This document shows positions 47,281 through 59,685 of a stretch of 64,000 nucleotides of DNA, piece by piece. The stretch comes from Seriola aureovittata (Eukaryota > Chordata > Actinopteri > Carangiformes > Carangidae). Every line of letters begins with the position of its first letter. Position 1 is the first letter of the stretch. The position numbers and the translations under genes are program-made. The notes beneath the pieces were generated by a model. That model searched no databases and was not told the DNA's origin. It saw only the letters and a list, made by a program, of their open reading frames with translations. The stretch covers positions 9,193,501 through 9,257,500 of the forward strand of contig NC_079371.1 of the NCBI RefSeq assembly GCF_021018895.1. The letters are read 5' to 3'.

Positions 47281-48469
47281 ATATAAAATAATATCTAAAC
47301 ATGACAAAGATCTTAGAAAAAGAAACTGGTGTCAATAGAAGGCCAAACAATTTCTTCCATTTAATCCTAATTTCAGACAATAAGGAGCCTAACCAGCTTT
47401 TCAAACCTTGTTTAAATCATTCCATGTATGTGCAGCACAATAACATGGACAAGGGTGAAACTGAATCACGTGCTGCTTAGTTATTTCAGTGAAGCTAAAT
47501 AAGGTACATTCATCTCCTCCGGTTTTATTAGATTTCTATAGTAAATTGCACAAGTCTGGTAAAATTAATCACAGGGAATTAATGTTTGCTGCCCAGAATG
47601 GAAATACCAAAGTCAGCTGGATAATCAAAATGAAATGCTGCAATTTGTTTCATTAAATGCCATCAAATGCTCTTTGCTCAAACCATTAGTGCACATTTGT
47701 ATTTTGTATGAAGTGTATTTCATAGATCTGATTTCTGTCAGTGTTTAGTTTTGTCAGTATTAGAGGCCGAATAATGTGAAATCTTTGAAGTTGATGACGA
47801 TATCAACATTTGAGTTTAACAAACTGATAACCACAAGATGTACATACAGTATATTGACCGAAACGCCTTCTTGATATGAATAATTAATATTCAAAATGTT
47901 GGCAAGGATTAATCAAAATTGCTCTTGTGACAAAGATTTACCAAGATGACAATGATGACAATAATAGTTTAAGCTGCCCTGCGTAGTTTTTCATCACCAG
48001 CAGCATCATGGAACAATGTTTTTACGGGTCCCTGCTTTGTTTGTTTATTGTGCACGTGCACTCAAGCATGTGAGCGACACGGTACAACTGCCAAAGACAA
48101 GGATGCAGACTGCAAGCTAGCAAACATTAACATAAACTACACACAATTTCAATTTTGAATAATAATAAAAAGATATTGGCTTTGCGAATGTTTTATGAGG
48201 AAGAAAATATATTTTGCACGTTTTCCATGTCTCAAGAATATACCCACAATGCATTTTGGTGACTAGCACTGAATTTAGACATATCTTCCAAACTCAACTT
48301 CACAGAGCACCTTAATAAAAGATGTTGTTGATGAGAAGTTAATTGTGAAAAATTAAATTGATTGTAAATGTAATAATAATATGTAACTGCAAATGAAAAA
48401 TATAAACAAAAATATACAGTAAATTGCATTAATACAAGAATACAGCCTGTATGCAGTGTGGAGGTCAAA
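47281..48469. other. unique AT-rich non-coding sequence
   Basis: No gene. 47760-47930 (gaggccgaataatgtgaaat) resembles repeat-like wording, but I cannot assign it. Confidence 0.4.
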
Positions 48470-48630
48470 CAATTACTCAACTAATCAATTATTCCATTGA
48501 AAACTAAAAGAAAACTAATCAGAAAGTATGATTGTTGATTAATCTTTTTAATGTCATTTATCAAACAAAAAAAACAAATGTGTCACTTCCTACCTCTTAA
48601 ATGTGATTGCCTAATGTTTTACAATTTCTA
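48470..48630 (+). mobile_element. family B repeat, left part (copy 8)
   Basis: actcaactaatcaattattc, attgttgattaatcttttta, atgtcatttatcaaacaaaa, then cacttcctacctcttaaatg. The forward-orientation order fits the family start, but it is the most eroded copy. Confidence 0.5.
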
Positions 48631-49002
48631 TTCGCAGATCGAACTATATACAGTATATGCGGATAACCATGTATCTGTGACAAGCAGATACTGGCCACAG
48701 TATTGACTCACTGATGTATAAGTTGGGGTAAAAAAAAAAAAAGTAGTAGATATTTTTGGGTAACCCACTGGAAACAAAACGTTTCATCCTGTGACATTTC
48801 AAGTGTAAATTTTGCCATTTCAAGTCGATCCTGTTGTATTAATAATTCACAGGAAGCAAGAAGTTAAATTCAAAAATGCAGCTGAGTAGACGAAAGGCTG
48901 TAGCAGCTTTTACAATATAATGTTAACACTGAGAAACAACAATAATGAAAGCCATAGATTTTGAATTTAATTTTTCCTACAAGAACATTGCTGTGATGAT
49001 TT

Positions 49003-49038
49003 AAAAAAAAACAAAACAAAAAAAAAACAAACAAAACA
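49003..49038. repeat. A-rich (AAAC)n-like tract
   Basis: A runs broken by single C bases. Confidence 0.85.
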
Positions 49039-49857
49039 TTTAATCAAACATAGTTTCATATGGCAGCAACATGGCGACAACAAAGGCATAATTCTGATAT
49101 GAGACTGTTTGGAGTAGTCAGCAGAAAGGAAGAAAAACGATGATTGAGGTCTTTATATTCTGAGCCTATCTGGCACTAACATATGCCAGCTGAACCGCAG
49201 GGAGATGTGGATGTAAAACAGAACCGTGTGCATATTGTGAAGCCGAATGTTTGAAGTGGCGGAGACCGCTCGCACTCGCTCTTAAAGCCTGACCTTTACT
49301 GCAGCCCACCAACTGCTCCATGCACACCCTGTTCTCTCTGTGTTTATAGAGATAATCACCTCACAAACATGTGTCCGGCCCTCCACGCACAGTTTCTTTT
49401 GGATCACACTAGCGGCACACACACACACGCACGTGATAAATGATAGGCCTCATTTCACTTTATTAGCCCACCAAGAGACTGGGGCAACTGGAAGACTTAT
49501 TATGTTTCCCCCCTCATTCTTGCGTTTACTGTGGTTTCTCCCACCTCAGATTGGGAGGTGGGTGTTATTATGGGATGTGGGGGGAGGGAGGCGGCCCTCC
49601 TCTTCATGCTGGTTTCCTTACAGTCCTCTCTTATTAATGAGAGCCTCTAAACAGCTGCCTTAGCAGGAGGGGAATAGATTTCAGCAATGCCCCAGCAACT
49701 CTCAACAGCATTCTATCAGGAAAAAGACACGAGGCAAATGGAGATAGAGGAAAGGCATTAAAACTAAAAATAGTGCAGCACTTTTCTCTCAAAGTGAGGT
49801 AAAATTGGGTTTCAGCATGGAGCATGGTGACAATGCAAGAATAGTGTCTCATATTCA

Positions 49858-49885
49858 TATATATATGTATATATATATATATATT
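49858..49885. repeat. (TA)n microsatellite
   Basis: AT units with one GT variant. Confidence 0.93.
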
Positions 49886-49890
49886 TTATG

Positions 49891-49946
49891 GAGAAAAAAA
49901 AAGTTGTTATTCAACGATATACGGGGAAAAAAAGTTGTTATTCAAC
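49891..49946 (+). repeat. two-copy tandem duplication
   Basis: gaaaaaaa-aagttgttattcaac occurs at 49892-49915 and again at 49926-49946 with a short spacer (gatatacgggg). Confidence 0.85.
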
Positions 49947-51472
49947 CACGTTTGATCACAACTAAACATTGAACTGTGCATTGATGTGCAGAGTTATTTT
50001 GAAGGGGCAGGAAGAAGTCGAAGCCTATAACAGCACGGCGGAGGCTCGGTGCAGAGATGTCCCTTTGTTTGTTTAAAGGGCAGGAGAATCGATGGCCCCG
50101 TTTTTTTGAGGCATGGCTCTGACCTCTCGCAGTGGCACCTGTATCAATCACTGGCCGGCTTCGTTCTCTGCCTCGCTGCTCGTCACATTTGTCTCTCGTG
50201 CTTGCGACCGCGGAGGGAGGCTGTCTATCTACTCTCAAATGTCAGTCTACACTTCATGCCAGCTGTCAGCCAATGCAGAACAATACATACACAGCTTTAA
50301 AATATGTGACGAGAATAACTCCGGTGGAGAAATCCAGTGAACGTAGAAACTGATTTTGGTGAAAGAGTGAAAGTGTTTGGTGAAAGTGCTTTTGTGAAGC
50401 TGTAAGGGCAGTGAGGAAAAACTGAAAAGCCAAGCCTCTGTTGAATAAATATGAAATGATTTAATAATATTCTGATGGCTCTTTCTTTTGAATTTCAAAG
50501 GATCTTAAAAGTTAAATTTATTCAGGTGTGGTATTGTTTGGTGTTGTTTCTGTTATCTTGGCTGAAATTCATTGATTATACAGAATGAAAATCCAATTTT
50601 GACAAGTACACACTTGTTTTTATTGATCTGCATGTGTTACTAAGGTTTGGAAAACCTGCATATCATCCATCTGATGTGATAATCTGAGAGAAGTTTGGAG
50701 AATAATCAAGCTTAGTTGACTGGGACATTTAAACAAAGATTTATATATTTCTTGTCACATTAATTTAGCGCATTCAAAAGTCACTTAAAAGCCCATTAAA
50801 GTAGCTGTGCAGTTTCATTTCATGTGTCTGCTATTCAAAATATAGAGAAGAGTTTGTCTGTGCAGCACACAGAGAACATTAAAGCTGATTTTATTTTCTA
50901 TTTTGCATGTCATTCGAGATTTTAATGTGGCTGAACAGAAGGGCGAGTTTCTTTGCATGAACAAGAGATGCAGACAAACCTACTGCACATGTAAATGAAC
51001 ACATCAAAGACCAAAAGTTCTCCAAAACTTTCTCATCTCACTTTCAGGCTACAGACGATTTAAAGGCTGTTGAATATGTATTACCATATGTAAGCGCCCA
51101 TTTCATACACCCTCAAGAAAACAAAGTCAGACCAGACAAAATTGTCCAAGTGGCTACTTTAATGGAACCGCATGCTAACTCAGAGTGGTAACAACCAGCT
51201 TTCTGTTTTGATGGATTGGACCACAGTTAATCTGTATGTATGGCGACGCTTATGAGGCCACATTGTAATCACCCAGCCAGTTCTCAGCGATCCAGGGCTC
51301 CTGTCTTGGGTTGAAAGAGAGGGATGATTCCCATTATGAAGTAATTAGTCTTGGTGTCACCACCGGACCTTGACAGTGAATCCACTTGAGGGGGTTCTAA
51401 AGGCATCGAGTGTTTACTACCACCGAATCATAATCAGTATCACCTTTATCTGTTTTTTGTTTTTTTGCCAAG

Positions 51473-51543
51473 GACAACGCCCTCAAATTGAACTAGTGCT
51501 GCTCGTGCACAGCAGCAAAGACATGTCAGTGGTGACGAACACG
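51473..51543 (+). other. possible coding exon (71 nt) with strong splice sites
   Basis: The acceptor is tgttttttgtttttttgccaag, an excellent pyrimidine tract ending at 51472; the donor is ACG|gtgagct at 51544. Of three frames only one is open across the segment, entering with two leftover bases and ending in phase 0: it encodes QRPQIELVLLVHSSKDMSVV and then TNT. The composition is more coding-like than the surroundings. I do not recognise the protein. If real, this would make the window part of an intron-rich + strand gene. Chance is still possible. Confidence 0.3.
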
Positions 51544-52214
51544 GTGAGCTAAAGTTTCTGCCAGTGTCATTTTACTCAATGTCCAGTGGGACTTTTTACT
51601 TTTTTGGCCGAGAAGTAACACAATGAATTGTTGCCTGACTGACAAATAAAGTTTGCAGCAAGTTGAAAAACTGAAAATTTAACCAGCTTTAATGTAGTTT
51701 GACTTGTTATTTTAGTTCTATAGTTTGATGACTGGATACATCTGCTGTCATATATTTCTGGTAGGCACTGAATCTGCTCTCCTGTACGGTCCATCAACTA
51801 TGACAGCCTCAATATATTCAAGAGTCTTTATTATGACAGGCGATGACCAAGCTATTATTCATTCATTCATTTTCAGAATGTTTTAATTTGTTTTTATTAC
51901 ACTGAATAAATCAGGTAACTATTAATAATCTACAGTTTTGACAAGAATAAAGGCTTTAAATTTGAGTCTTTACACTTTTTTTTTTTACCAATTTACAATT
52001 AAGCCCTGTCTTTAAAACTATACCCCAGTCTGGTCCCCATTCAAGTTTCTGAACCTGTGCCTGGTGTCACAATAAGCATTTTATTGGTATTCAAGCATCA
52101 CCTTACGTCTTCTTCAATTGTAAGTGTGGGTAGAGGCAAACAATCCTCTACTAAAGGTCAAAAGAGTCCACATTTGCTAAATCACGCTCGTTTTTAGGCG
52201 ATAATCAGAATGAG
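51544..52214. other. unique AT-rich non-coding sequence
   Basis: No feature seen; cattcattcatt near 51860 is a very short simple repeat. Confidence 0.4.
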
Positions 52215-52585
52215 CCAATAAAACAACTTTACTGGCCAAGTTTGTTTCAGCACACAAGGAATTTGACTCTCTATGTAACTACACACAATGACTTCCTGAG
52301 CAAAAGCACAGGAAGACACACATAGACATAAATCTAAACAAAGATAAGAAACCATAAAAATATAGGTATTATCTACAGGTACGTATGAAATGAGTTAGGT
52401 AGGAAAAGTACTAGATGCATATCTCAAAGCAACAAATGGACAACAACATGCAAAGGCTATATACAGTGCAGGTGAAACTGTTACAGCAACATGCTTACAC
52501 AGGGTTACAAATAGAGCAAAAAGTGAATGGAGTGCAATGATTGCTGGAATAAATATTGTATGGGCCGCATACTTAGTTACCACCG
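52215..52585 (-). mobile_element. dispersed repeat I (aaggaatttgact type)
   Basis: aaaacaactttactggccaa, gtttgtttcagcacacaagg, aatttgactct, then cataaatctaaacaaagata, agaaaccataaaaatatagg and tatacagtgcaggtg. The phrase order, with a tttattggccaa- and caaggaatttgac-type start, is one I know from fish genomes, probably the reverse strand of a LINE or LTR tail. Class not determined. Confidence 0.42.
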
Positions 52586-53129
52586 GCCACCTGTACACTT
52601 CATTTCAGTGAGATGTTACAGGTGCTAAAGAAGATCTAACTACACAACACAACAGCAGACACAACAGCGTCTGTGATCCTTTGGGCAGCTATACGATGAG
52701 TTAGATAAACCAAATTAACTTCATTCATTCATCCAGTTTATATTAGTTTCCTGTTTCAAATCAGAAAATAGATCATTTTATATAAACAAGATTAGACCTT
52801 CTTAGGTCTGACAAAGCTGACTGTTGTTCTCAAGTTAATATTTTCTCTTAGAACAAGCTGTAAAAGGGAAGTGTCTCTCTGGTTTGGTTGGCAAATACTC
52901 ATCCTTCAATCTCCAGGGAACAAATCAGCCTGAGACCTTTGTCTTTTTCCTCCAACCTCTCCAATCTCTTTGCTCCGTGTCTGTGAAGTGACAGGTAAAT
53001 GCCAAACACTGACTGCTTTGTTTCCCTAGATCTATACTTTATATGAAACTTTAACTTTTCTTTTAAGAGTTGGCAAAGTGTTGTAAGAGAGCTCAAAATG
53101 ATGCCTCGATTAAATGATGTAGCTTCTTT

Positions 53130-53153
53130 AAAAAAAAAAAAAAAAAAAAAAAA
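53130..53153. repeat. poly(A) run (A24)
   Basis: The longest homopolymer in the window. Upstream sequence shows no retroposed gene that I recognise. Confidence 0.92.
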
Positions 53154-53707
53154 TTCTCTAAATCATCCCAAGTGACCATGTTTTTGTCTTTATTTCAAGT
53201 TTTAAACTCTTGCAGTTATTTTTGCAGTATCACTCTCTGAAGTTTTTGAATATCAGGCACCAGGGTCAATTATTTGAACAGCTCTTATTGAAGTCTCTGG
53301 CTCTCGCCTGTTCATAGCTGTAATTGCCACATTTAAGGTGTAGAGTTATATTTGAATTTATGCCTCGCTCTGAATCAGTCAATTTCCCTACAGGGTGATC
53401 ACAGTGTGGAGATAAGGATTTTTGCAGCAGGAGTGCTTCACAGCTAATAGTACTGTAGGTTCCAGTTTCACGCCTGTAATTCTCATATTGATTTCAACTT
53501 AATTATTCCTCTCCTATGAGACTAAATCCATCTGGTGCTTAATGAGACCGCTTCATGTGCAAATGGTCTTGTTCTTCTGAGATATATATGTGAGTAATGA
53601 CATCACCTGAAAACTGTAAATGTTACTGCTCTGTGGGTTTCCAAGCTTGTGGTAGAATTACTGAGAGCTTATGGGAGAATCAACATGAGAAATTTTGTGC
53701 CAAAACT

Positions 53708-53722
53708 CACACACACACACAC
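53708..53722. repeat. short (CA)n microsatellite
   Basis: About seven CA units. Confidence 0.85.
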
Positions 53723-53800
53723 GACATGCAAGACTAACGCCAGGAAAATGTTACATAGCCCAGGAAGGAATCCTCCTCATGAGTTTATAATTAGCTATTA

Positions 53801-53827
53801 GCATAGCATAGCATAGCATAGCATAGC
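53801..53827. repeat. (GCATA)5 pentanucleotide array
   Basis: Five perfect GCATA units following ttagctatta. The unit echoes the ttagcata word at the core of family A, so it may have arisen from such a relic. Confidence 0.92.
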
Positions 53828-55133
53828 AATCTGGTCAGAGTCATCCATTTGATGTGTTGACATACACGTTTCATGTGACGTTTTCGTCACACGTCTCTCC
53901 ACCTTCAAATAGTTGCCATTCCTTTAAGTCAATGCTTCACACATTAGGTAGCCTGAGCTAACAGATGCCTATGAAAAATCTAACTTGAATTTACCTCTTA
54001 ACAGTCAGTTTACTAGTTTCCAGCAAGTTGCTTTAAGTCTTAATACCAAAAATGTTCATTGGTAAATGTAAACAAATAAATATTCCAAGATGCTTTGTTT
54101 AAGATAAAGAGCAGAACTTTCCTGCAATGCTCTTTTTTCAGGATGTACTGGGAAAAAAGAAATCGACAGCACTCAGCAGTAACTCTAACTGAATGACAAC
54201 GCAGAATAAAAAGCTGCCTTTGAGTTGATGTATTGTATTTCAACATATCACTCATTGTTGCAGCAGTTATTTCTGCTGAAGCATCTCAGCATATACTGCA
54301 AGTCTCAAGCTCAGACTATGTCTCTCTTTATACAGTTTAATGTCTAAGACAAAGATTCAATATAACAAAACACCAATGCCTGCTAGATGTTAACAATCAA
54401 TACAGTTTGTTACAACAAGCTGAAATCTTCGTGTGGGGGTCATTGATTCCCAATAGGTGCAGGACTAACTACAGTAGCTCCTGCATATAGCCTTCGCTTC
54501 TTTCTCTAATTGTCTCTCTAGATGCTACTTAATAAGCACAGCCATCTGTCTTTTTAAATTAGTCTGGAAGTGTGTGCAAAAAATAAAAAATAAAATAAAA
54601 ACAAAAACATAAGCGTGTCACCCAGAGGCCATCCGCATTAATACATCAACATGCCCGTCAATAGTCCATTGGCAAACTGTAGTGAACGCAGCTGATGATG
54701 ACCGACAGTGGCTTGACACGTCAATAGTTTTTTTTACTGCCTGTCAGCTCCAGTCACTGGAATTGAGAAAGTGGGAAGACATATTGTAAAGCAAACATGC
54801 TGTGAAAGCAGCATTAACAGCTGACTGGTGATTTGGAGACTTTCATGTCACCATGTCCGTCATAATGTCATTGTTTTAAGGACTAAGATTAGTTTTGAAT
54901 TGCTCAAAGGAGATTTGAAATGGCATATTCAGATGGTGATCAAACTAGAGGCCCTTTTGCTATGGGATCACACATAACCAGGACGCCCAGCAACATGTTG
55001 ACGTTCTGACCTATTAGTTGTCAATGGTCATGGGCCGGACTACATCCATCATCAAACTTAAACTCCTCATAACAACCTGTGTCTTCAGGACCACATTTTG
55101 CATCCTTGTCATCATGTGATCATTTTGCAATGA

Positions 55134-55136
<3 letters not shown>

Positions 55137-55161
<25 letters not shown>
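55137..55161. repeat. (CA)12 microsatellite
   Basis: Perfect CA array ending in CTCTC. Confidence 0.94.
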
Positions 55162-55164
<3 letters not shown>

Positions 55165-55479
55165 CAGCAGACAACTGTCACACCAGAGACTGGTATTGTT
55201 ACATTTAGGCTAAAAAGTGCTTTGGTTTACAATAGGGAGAGACTGTGGATTGCTGCAGAGGAGAGCTGGGCAGACGAATAAACTGTTGTTCATTAATAAA
55301 CCGTTACACTGGAATACTCCCTCTGAAACCATATTTTTTTATAAAAGAAAGTTGAACTATGCCTTTAAGTGTGAGAAGCGTAGGATTTGGTGGTTTGTGT
55401 GATTTCATGGCTTCTCAATATTTTACTATAGTCCTGTATTATAGTATTCTGCATTGTGAAGGGGAGATGAAGTGGTAGG

Positions 55480-56061
55480 GGGGTCAGTAGCTTCAGTTAA
55501 TGTTCACATCAAACATCAGAATGGGTAAAAGATGTGATCTCTGTGACTTTAACTGTGGCTTGATTGTTGGGGCCAGATGGGCTGGATTGAATATTTCTGA
55601 AACTGCTGATCTCCTGGAAATTTCAAGCACAAAGAGTCTCTAGAGTTTTTTTACTCAGGATGGTTGCTGACCATGTGCTTCCCTTTATGGCCAACAATTT
55701 ACCCCTCTTCTAATGGCCACTTCCAGCAGGATAATGTCACAAAACAAAAGTCGTCTCACACTGATTTCATGAACAGGACAATGTATTCAGTGAACCTCAT
55801 TGGCTTCCCAAGTCACCAGATCTGAATCCAGTATAACATGCTTGGGGCGTGGTACAACAGGAGATTAGCAGCATGAATGTGAAGCTGACAAATCTGGAGA
55901 AATGTGATGCAATCCTGTAAACATGGAGCAGAATCTCAAAGGAATGTTTCCAACATCTTGCTAAATCCATGCCACGAAGAATTGAGGCTTTTTTGAGAGC
56001 AAATCGAGACCCTGCCCAGCATTAGCATGGTGTTCCTCACAAATTGTTTGGTGAGTGCGCA
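55480..56061 (+). mobile_element. internally deleted Tc1-type DNA transposon
   Basis: The upstream leader (cttcagttaatgttcacatc, aaacatcagaatgg) and the downstream end (catggtgttcctcac, ttggtgagtg) are those of a common fish Tc1 element. The middle half of the transposase is gone, so the copy is about one third of full length. The left inverted repeat is eroded. See the coding remnant at 55521-56025. Confidence 0.85.
55521..56025 (+). pseudogene. Tc1 transposase remnant, internally deleted
   Basis: Begins MGKRCDLCDFNCGLIVGARW and continues with AGLNISETADLLEIS: the N-terminal helix-turn-helix (paired-like) region. It then breaks off at gtttttttactcaggatgg and resumes directly at the DHVLPFMANN region, which in the family lies about 200 residues further on. 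Next come QQDN with a short deletion and frameshift, then SPDLNP with a stop exactly where the catalytic Glu codon should be, then REI- and SMN-type helices, PRRIEA and a final QH stop (56023-56025). The first Asp is deleted and the Glu is lost, so it is catalytically dead. Confidence 0.88.
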
Positions 56062-56215
56062 GTGGCTTCAGAAACTCTTCATACCCCTTCACTTTTCGCA
56101 TACTTCATTGTGTTGTTGATTTTCAATGGATAAAAACTGTTTGCTAAAAAAAATTAAATTAAAAAAACTGAAATCTCTCATTGACAAAGGTATTCTGAAG
56201 TCACTGTGTATCCAT
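56062..56215 (+). mobile_element. second Tc1-type element end next to the first
   Basis: gcagtggcttcagaaactct, tcataccccttcacttttcg, catacttcattgtgttgttg, then aaaactgaaatctctcattg and acaaaggtattctgaagtca. This is the end wording of a different fish Tc1-type element (the cagtg-ttcaga-cccttcactttt type). Only one end is seen, with no transposase. Confidence 0.55.
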
Positions 56216-56984
56216 GAATTCTGTCCATCTAACAGGAAAATGTGCAAAACGTGGGGTTAAAATGAATGATTTTACACTTTATGCAGGGCTTAAGAGTCTA
56301 GCTGAAAGGCATAGAAGCAGCCTTTTCACATATACAGAATAGGAAATATACTCTGTACATATAAGGCATGTTATAAATAAACGCTGCAAAATTCAATTAA
56401 AAGAAAAGCAGCAGCAAGAGAGGATTTACCCGATCGTTTTTCTTTCCCACTCAAAACATTTCTGCAGGTTTGTTGCCTTTTAATTTCTGCTCTCCTTCAA
56501 AGCAGCTGCTTCCTTCCATCGTTAATTGTGTCCTTTGTGTCTCACTGAGCCATCTTTCTCTTGATCTCGTGTTTGTGTGTGTTGCTTGCCTAATGCTTCG
56601 TTCAATTATTGATGGTTCCACTGTATTTTAATCTTTTATATATTAAAAGTCAATTTACAGGGAACATGAATGCATTAAACACCCGCAGCTACTCGTTTTC
56701 TCGCTTTAAAAAGAAGAGCAGGGAGAACAGACAAAGCCCTTTCAGTAGAGTGAAGTGAACATACAAAAGCAAGACTATTTAAGATTAATGTGCAGCAGTT
56801 GCTTCACCATTGAAAATATTACAGCATTACAACAGCACCATCCGGGTTGAGTATACACAGTGTGGAAACAAAGACAAAGCTTGCAGCTTTATCTGTGATT
56901 ATAGATTTTAGTGTATTTCTAAAGACACTGGAAGTGCCCATTGGCCATTAATGAAACAAAATTCCCCTGATCACTCATCTTTAT

Positions 56985-57015
<31 letters not shown>

Positions 57016-59685
57016 ACTGACATGCTGCAATGATGGCAGATGAAGCACAGAAGGAAATGAGCATTCTCACAACAGGAGGCAAAGGAAAGTTTCTCAGGGT
57101 ATGTTAGTGGAAAATGACAAAACAATGGTTCTCAAGTTTTCAAAACACACCATTTTGTATTTGAAGATTTTATCACAGCCTCTATAGTGCAGGTTGATTC
57201 AACCTCAAGTCAGTTTATGGAAGCTTTAACATTTATTGTTTCAAGCAGACGCCCAGTGATTGGTTGGTTTTTCTAAGGAAAATTGTTGGAAGAAGAGGAA
57301 ACAGGGCGTGTTGCGTCTTTGGCAGGACACATGAGGAAAAGATCCTGGACAAACTGATTTCACAGACACCAAAGCAACGATCACTCAGTATCAAGGATGT
57401 TGCCAAAATGGGAACACAATGGTCTCACACTTTTGCGGCACAATCTGTGATCAAAAAGCAAACATAAAGGCCCACCTCACCACTGAACCAAATTAAGGAC
57501 TGGAACGCGCTACGAATCCCAAATCAATTGACAAACTGTTATTTTGTTTATTTCTTTATGCAAGAAATAATAGTAACAACTAAACCTTAAATGTTATCAT
57601 TATTATCTTGATTTCCTAATGCTGTCGAAATGTGTTTGTATCCAAAAATAATTGTGGTAAAAACTCGACACTATATTTTTATAAGATTAAATGGCAAACA
57701 CATAACATTACTATAATTTCCAATTATTTTTGTTAATTTAGCACAAATCAGATGGTCAAAAATGTAAATATTGGTTCTTTAAAGCTGGAAAGACCAACTC
57801 TGTCAGCAACAGCAAACAAGCTTTTATATAAAATATGAAAATATTATATAAAATATGATGGCTTTATTAAACGTTTTTAGGTTTATTTTAAGGCACTCAT
57901 AGCACATGGTTACAATTAGGAAAAGATTGTGATCTGGTTTAATACATAGAACATAAGTTCACTGTGACTTCAGACATTAATGTTTATTTACATTTAACCA
58001 AATCCACAGTCTTTCACTGACCTTGTCCAAAGTGCTTGTTTCCTAAACTAACCTGCATGTAAACCAAAGTCTTTCAAGCAGAGGGTCTGGTTTGTTGGAT
58101 CTCAGTGATAAAATGCCTGTCACGAGGATAGATGAGATTCTTGCTCAGTGGTTATAGTGTGTGTCAAGCCCTCTTGAAATGATTTGCCCTCATTTTATTT
58201 GCTACAGAATAACACTCAGTCAGATACAGTCTTTACCTTGAGCTGATGTTGTTCATTGGCCACTTGTCAGGATTTCTGTGATTAAATGGTTAAAGAGCAA
58301 AAAAGGAAAGATCACTGACGTTATATTACTGCGGCCAAGGTGAGCAGTCTGAAAGGGTGACAAAGTTCATTATGCACACCTCCCTTCGGCCCTTTAACAT
58401 GAGATCTGTAAAAATAAAAAAATAAAATAAAATTACCTAACATCTCAGAATGTAGCATTCATCACAAAGCATGTGCACACATTTATTCAAATATTTACTC
58501 TCAGGTGCCATCTGCGAAAGGTCAGTGTATGAGTTTTTGTCTCTGTGGATGTGTTTCAGTTTTACTCTTCTCTCTCAGTGATGATGAGCACAAACGTTGC
58601 TGTGATAGAGGGTAAAAAGGCGTCAGATGGGCATTTTTCTCTCTGTGGTGCAGAGGTTGTGTTTGCCTCAGTTTACCTATCATTCATGTAGAGTTGCTGT
58701 AGATAAAGGCATAAATCTCACAGCGGCAGAGTGACAAAACAAAATGGGAAGGTCACAAGAAAAGTCTTTTAATGTTTAATGCACCCCTGACGTTCCTTTT
58801 GTTAAGCTGCTTTTGACAGTTTTGAAAAGACAAGACTCCTATCTACAAACATTCACAATTCAAAAATCCATATTTAATTTTTAATATATATATTTTTTCA
58901 AGTTCAAAGTCACTTTGGCTTCTCTGAAACAGGGATGATGTGAGAATTGTGGATGCATTTCATTCTTAGCCTAACAAGAAAATACTCTCCTCAGTCATAC
59001 CAGTTGGCATTTGACAGCTGATTTCTCTTCACTGTGTGATTATGTCTGTGATGTTCTGGTGTTTGGGTAAAGCTTTGCAGAATACAGGGAATTGGTAAAT
59101 TATTGCCTAATTTATGGTCAAGAAATGACACATTGTTCTGCCTGCTGCAGACCTCAAATGTCTCCCAGCTTCCCATATTATATAATACACACACACACAT
59201 AAACACACACACGTAAAATATGGATGTAATGCAATTTCAAGAGTCATTCTTGGCCGGGGTCCTTTTTTAACTGTTTTAGCGAAAGCACATTTAACAACAC
59301 TGAACCTTTGTGCACATGTCATTGTCACTCACTTTACCAATGAACACATTGACATTAGACGAGCAACTTTGTACTGCTACTGTTCTGTGATGCAAACAAA
59401 ATAAGTGCAAACTCTGCCAACCTGCCAGCTGCTGCATCCGTCATTCATTTAAACATGCACAGAAAAGATGATGAATAACAAACTTGAGCAAACTTAATGG
59501 CTGTTGACTGAACGGGATTACATGTAACACAACTGATTATTTTCAACCTCTTAACAATATTTAGCCTTATAATGGGCATTTGGAAAAAGGTTACTATTAT
59601 GGTGCAGAAAATTCACCAAAGCACTTGTGTCCCAAAATACTAAAGGAGTTTAAAGAGCTTTAAAGATTTATGCCATGACTAACTG
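56216..59685. other. unique non-coding sequence
   Basis: Contains (AAG)n 56986-57015. The 67-codon frame at 57264-57467 starts MVFLRKIVGRRGN and has a basic Tc1-like flavour (HEEKILDKLISQTPKQRS), but I cannot match it; it may be a decayed transposase N-terminus. CA-type patches near 59186-59213. No gene is called. Confidence 0.45.
56986..57015. repeat. (AAG)10 microsatellite
   Basis: Perfect triplet array. Confidence 0.95.

Larger units (their letters stand above)
48631..51472. other. unique non-coding sequence with simple repeats
   Basis: Includes an A-rich tract 49003-49038, a CA stretch near 49416-49428, TA 49858-49885 and a small tandem duplication 49891-49946. 49940-50340 has moderate CpG content, with frames of up to 98 codons on both strands and no motif. 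No gene is called. Confidence 0.5.
52586..55479. other. unique non-coding sequence with microsatellites
   Basis: Contains A24 (53130-53153), CA (53708-53722), GCATA array (53801-53827) and CA (55137-55161). No gene; small frames only. Confidence 0.5.

Noticed and set aside
57264..57467. 67-codon basic frame with a Tc1-like flavour
   Set aside because: I cannot align it with any transposase region, and it lacks the HTH signature and neighbouring inverted repeats. It is left as an unidentified frame.
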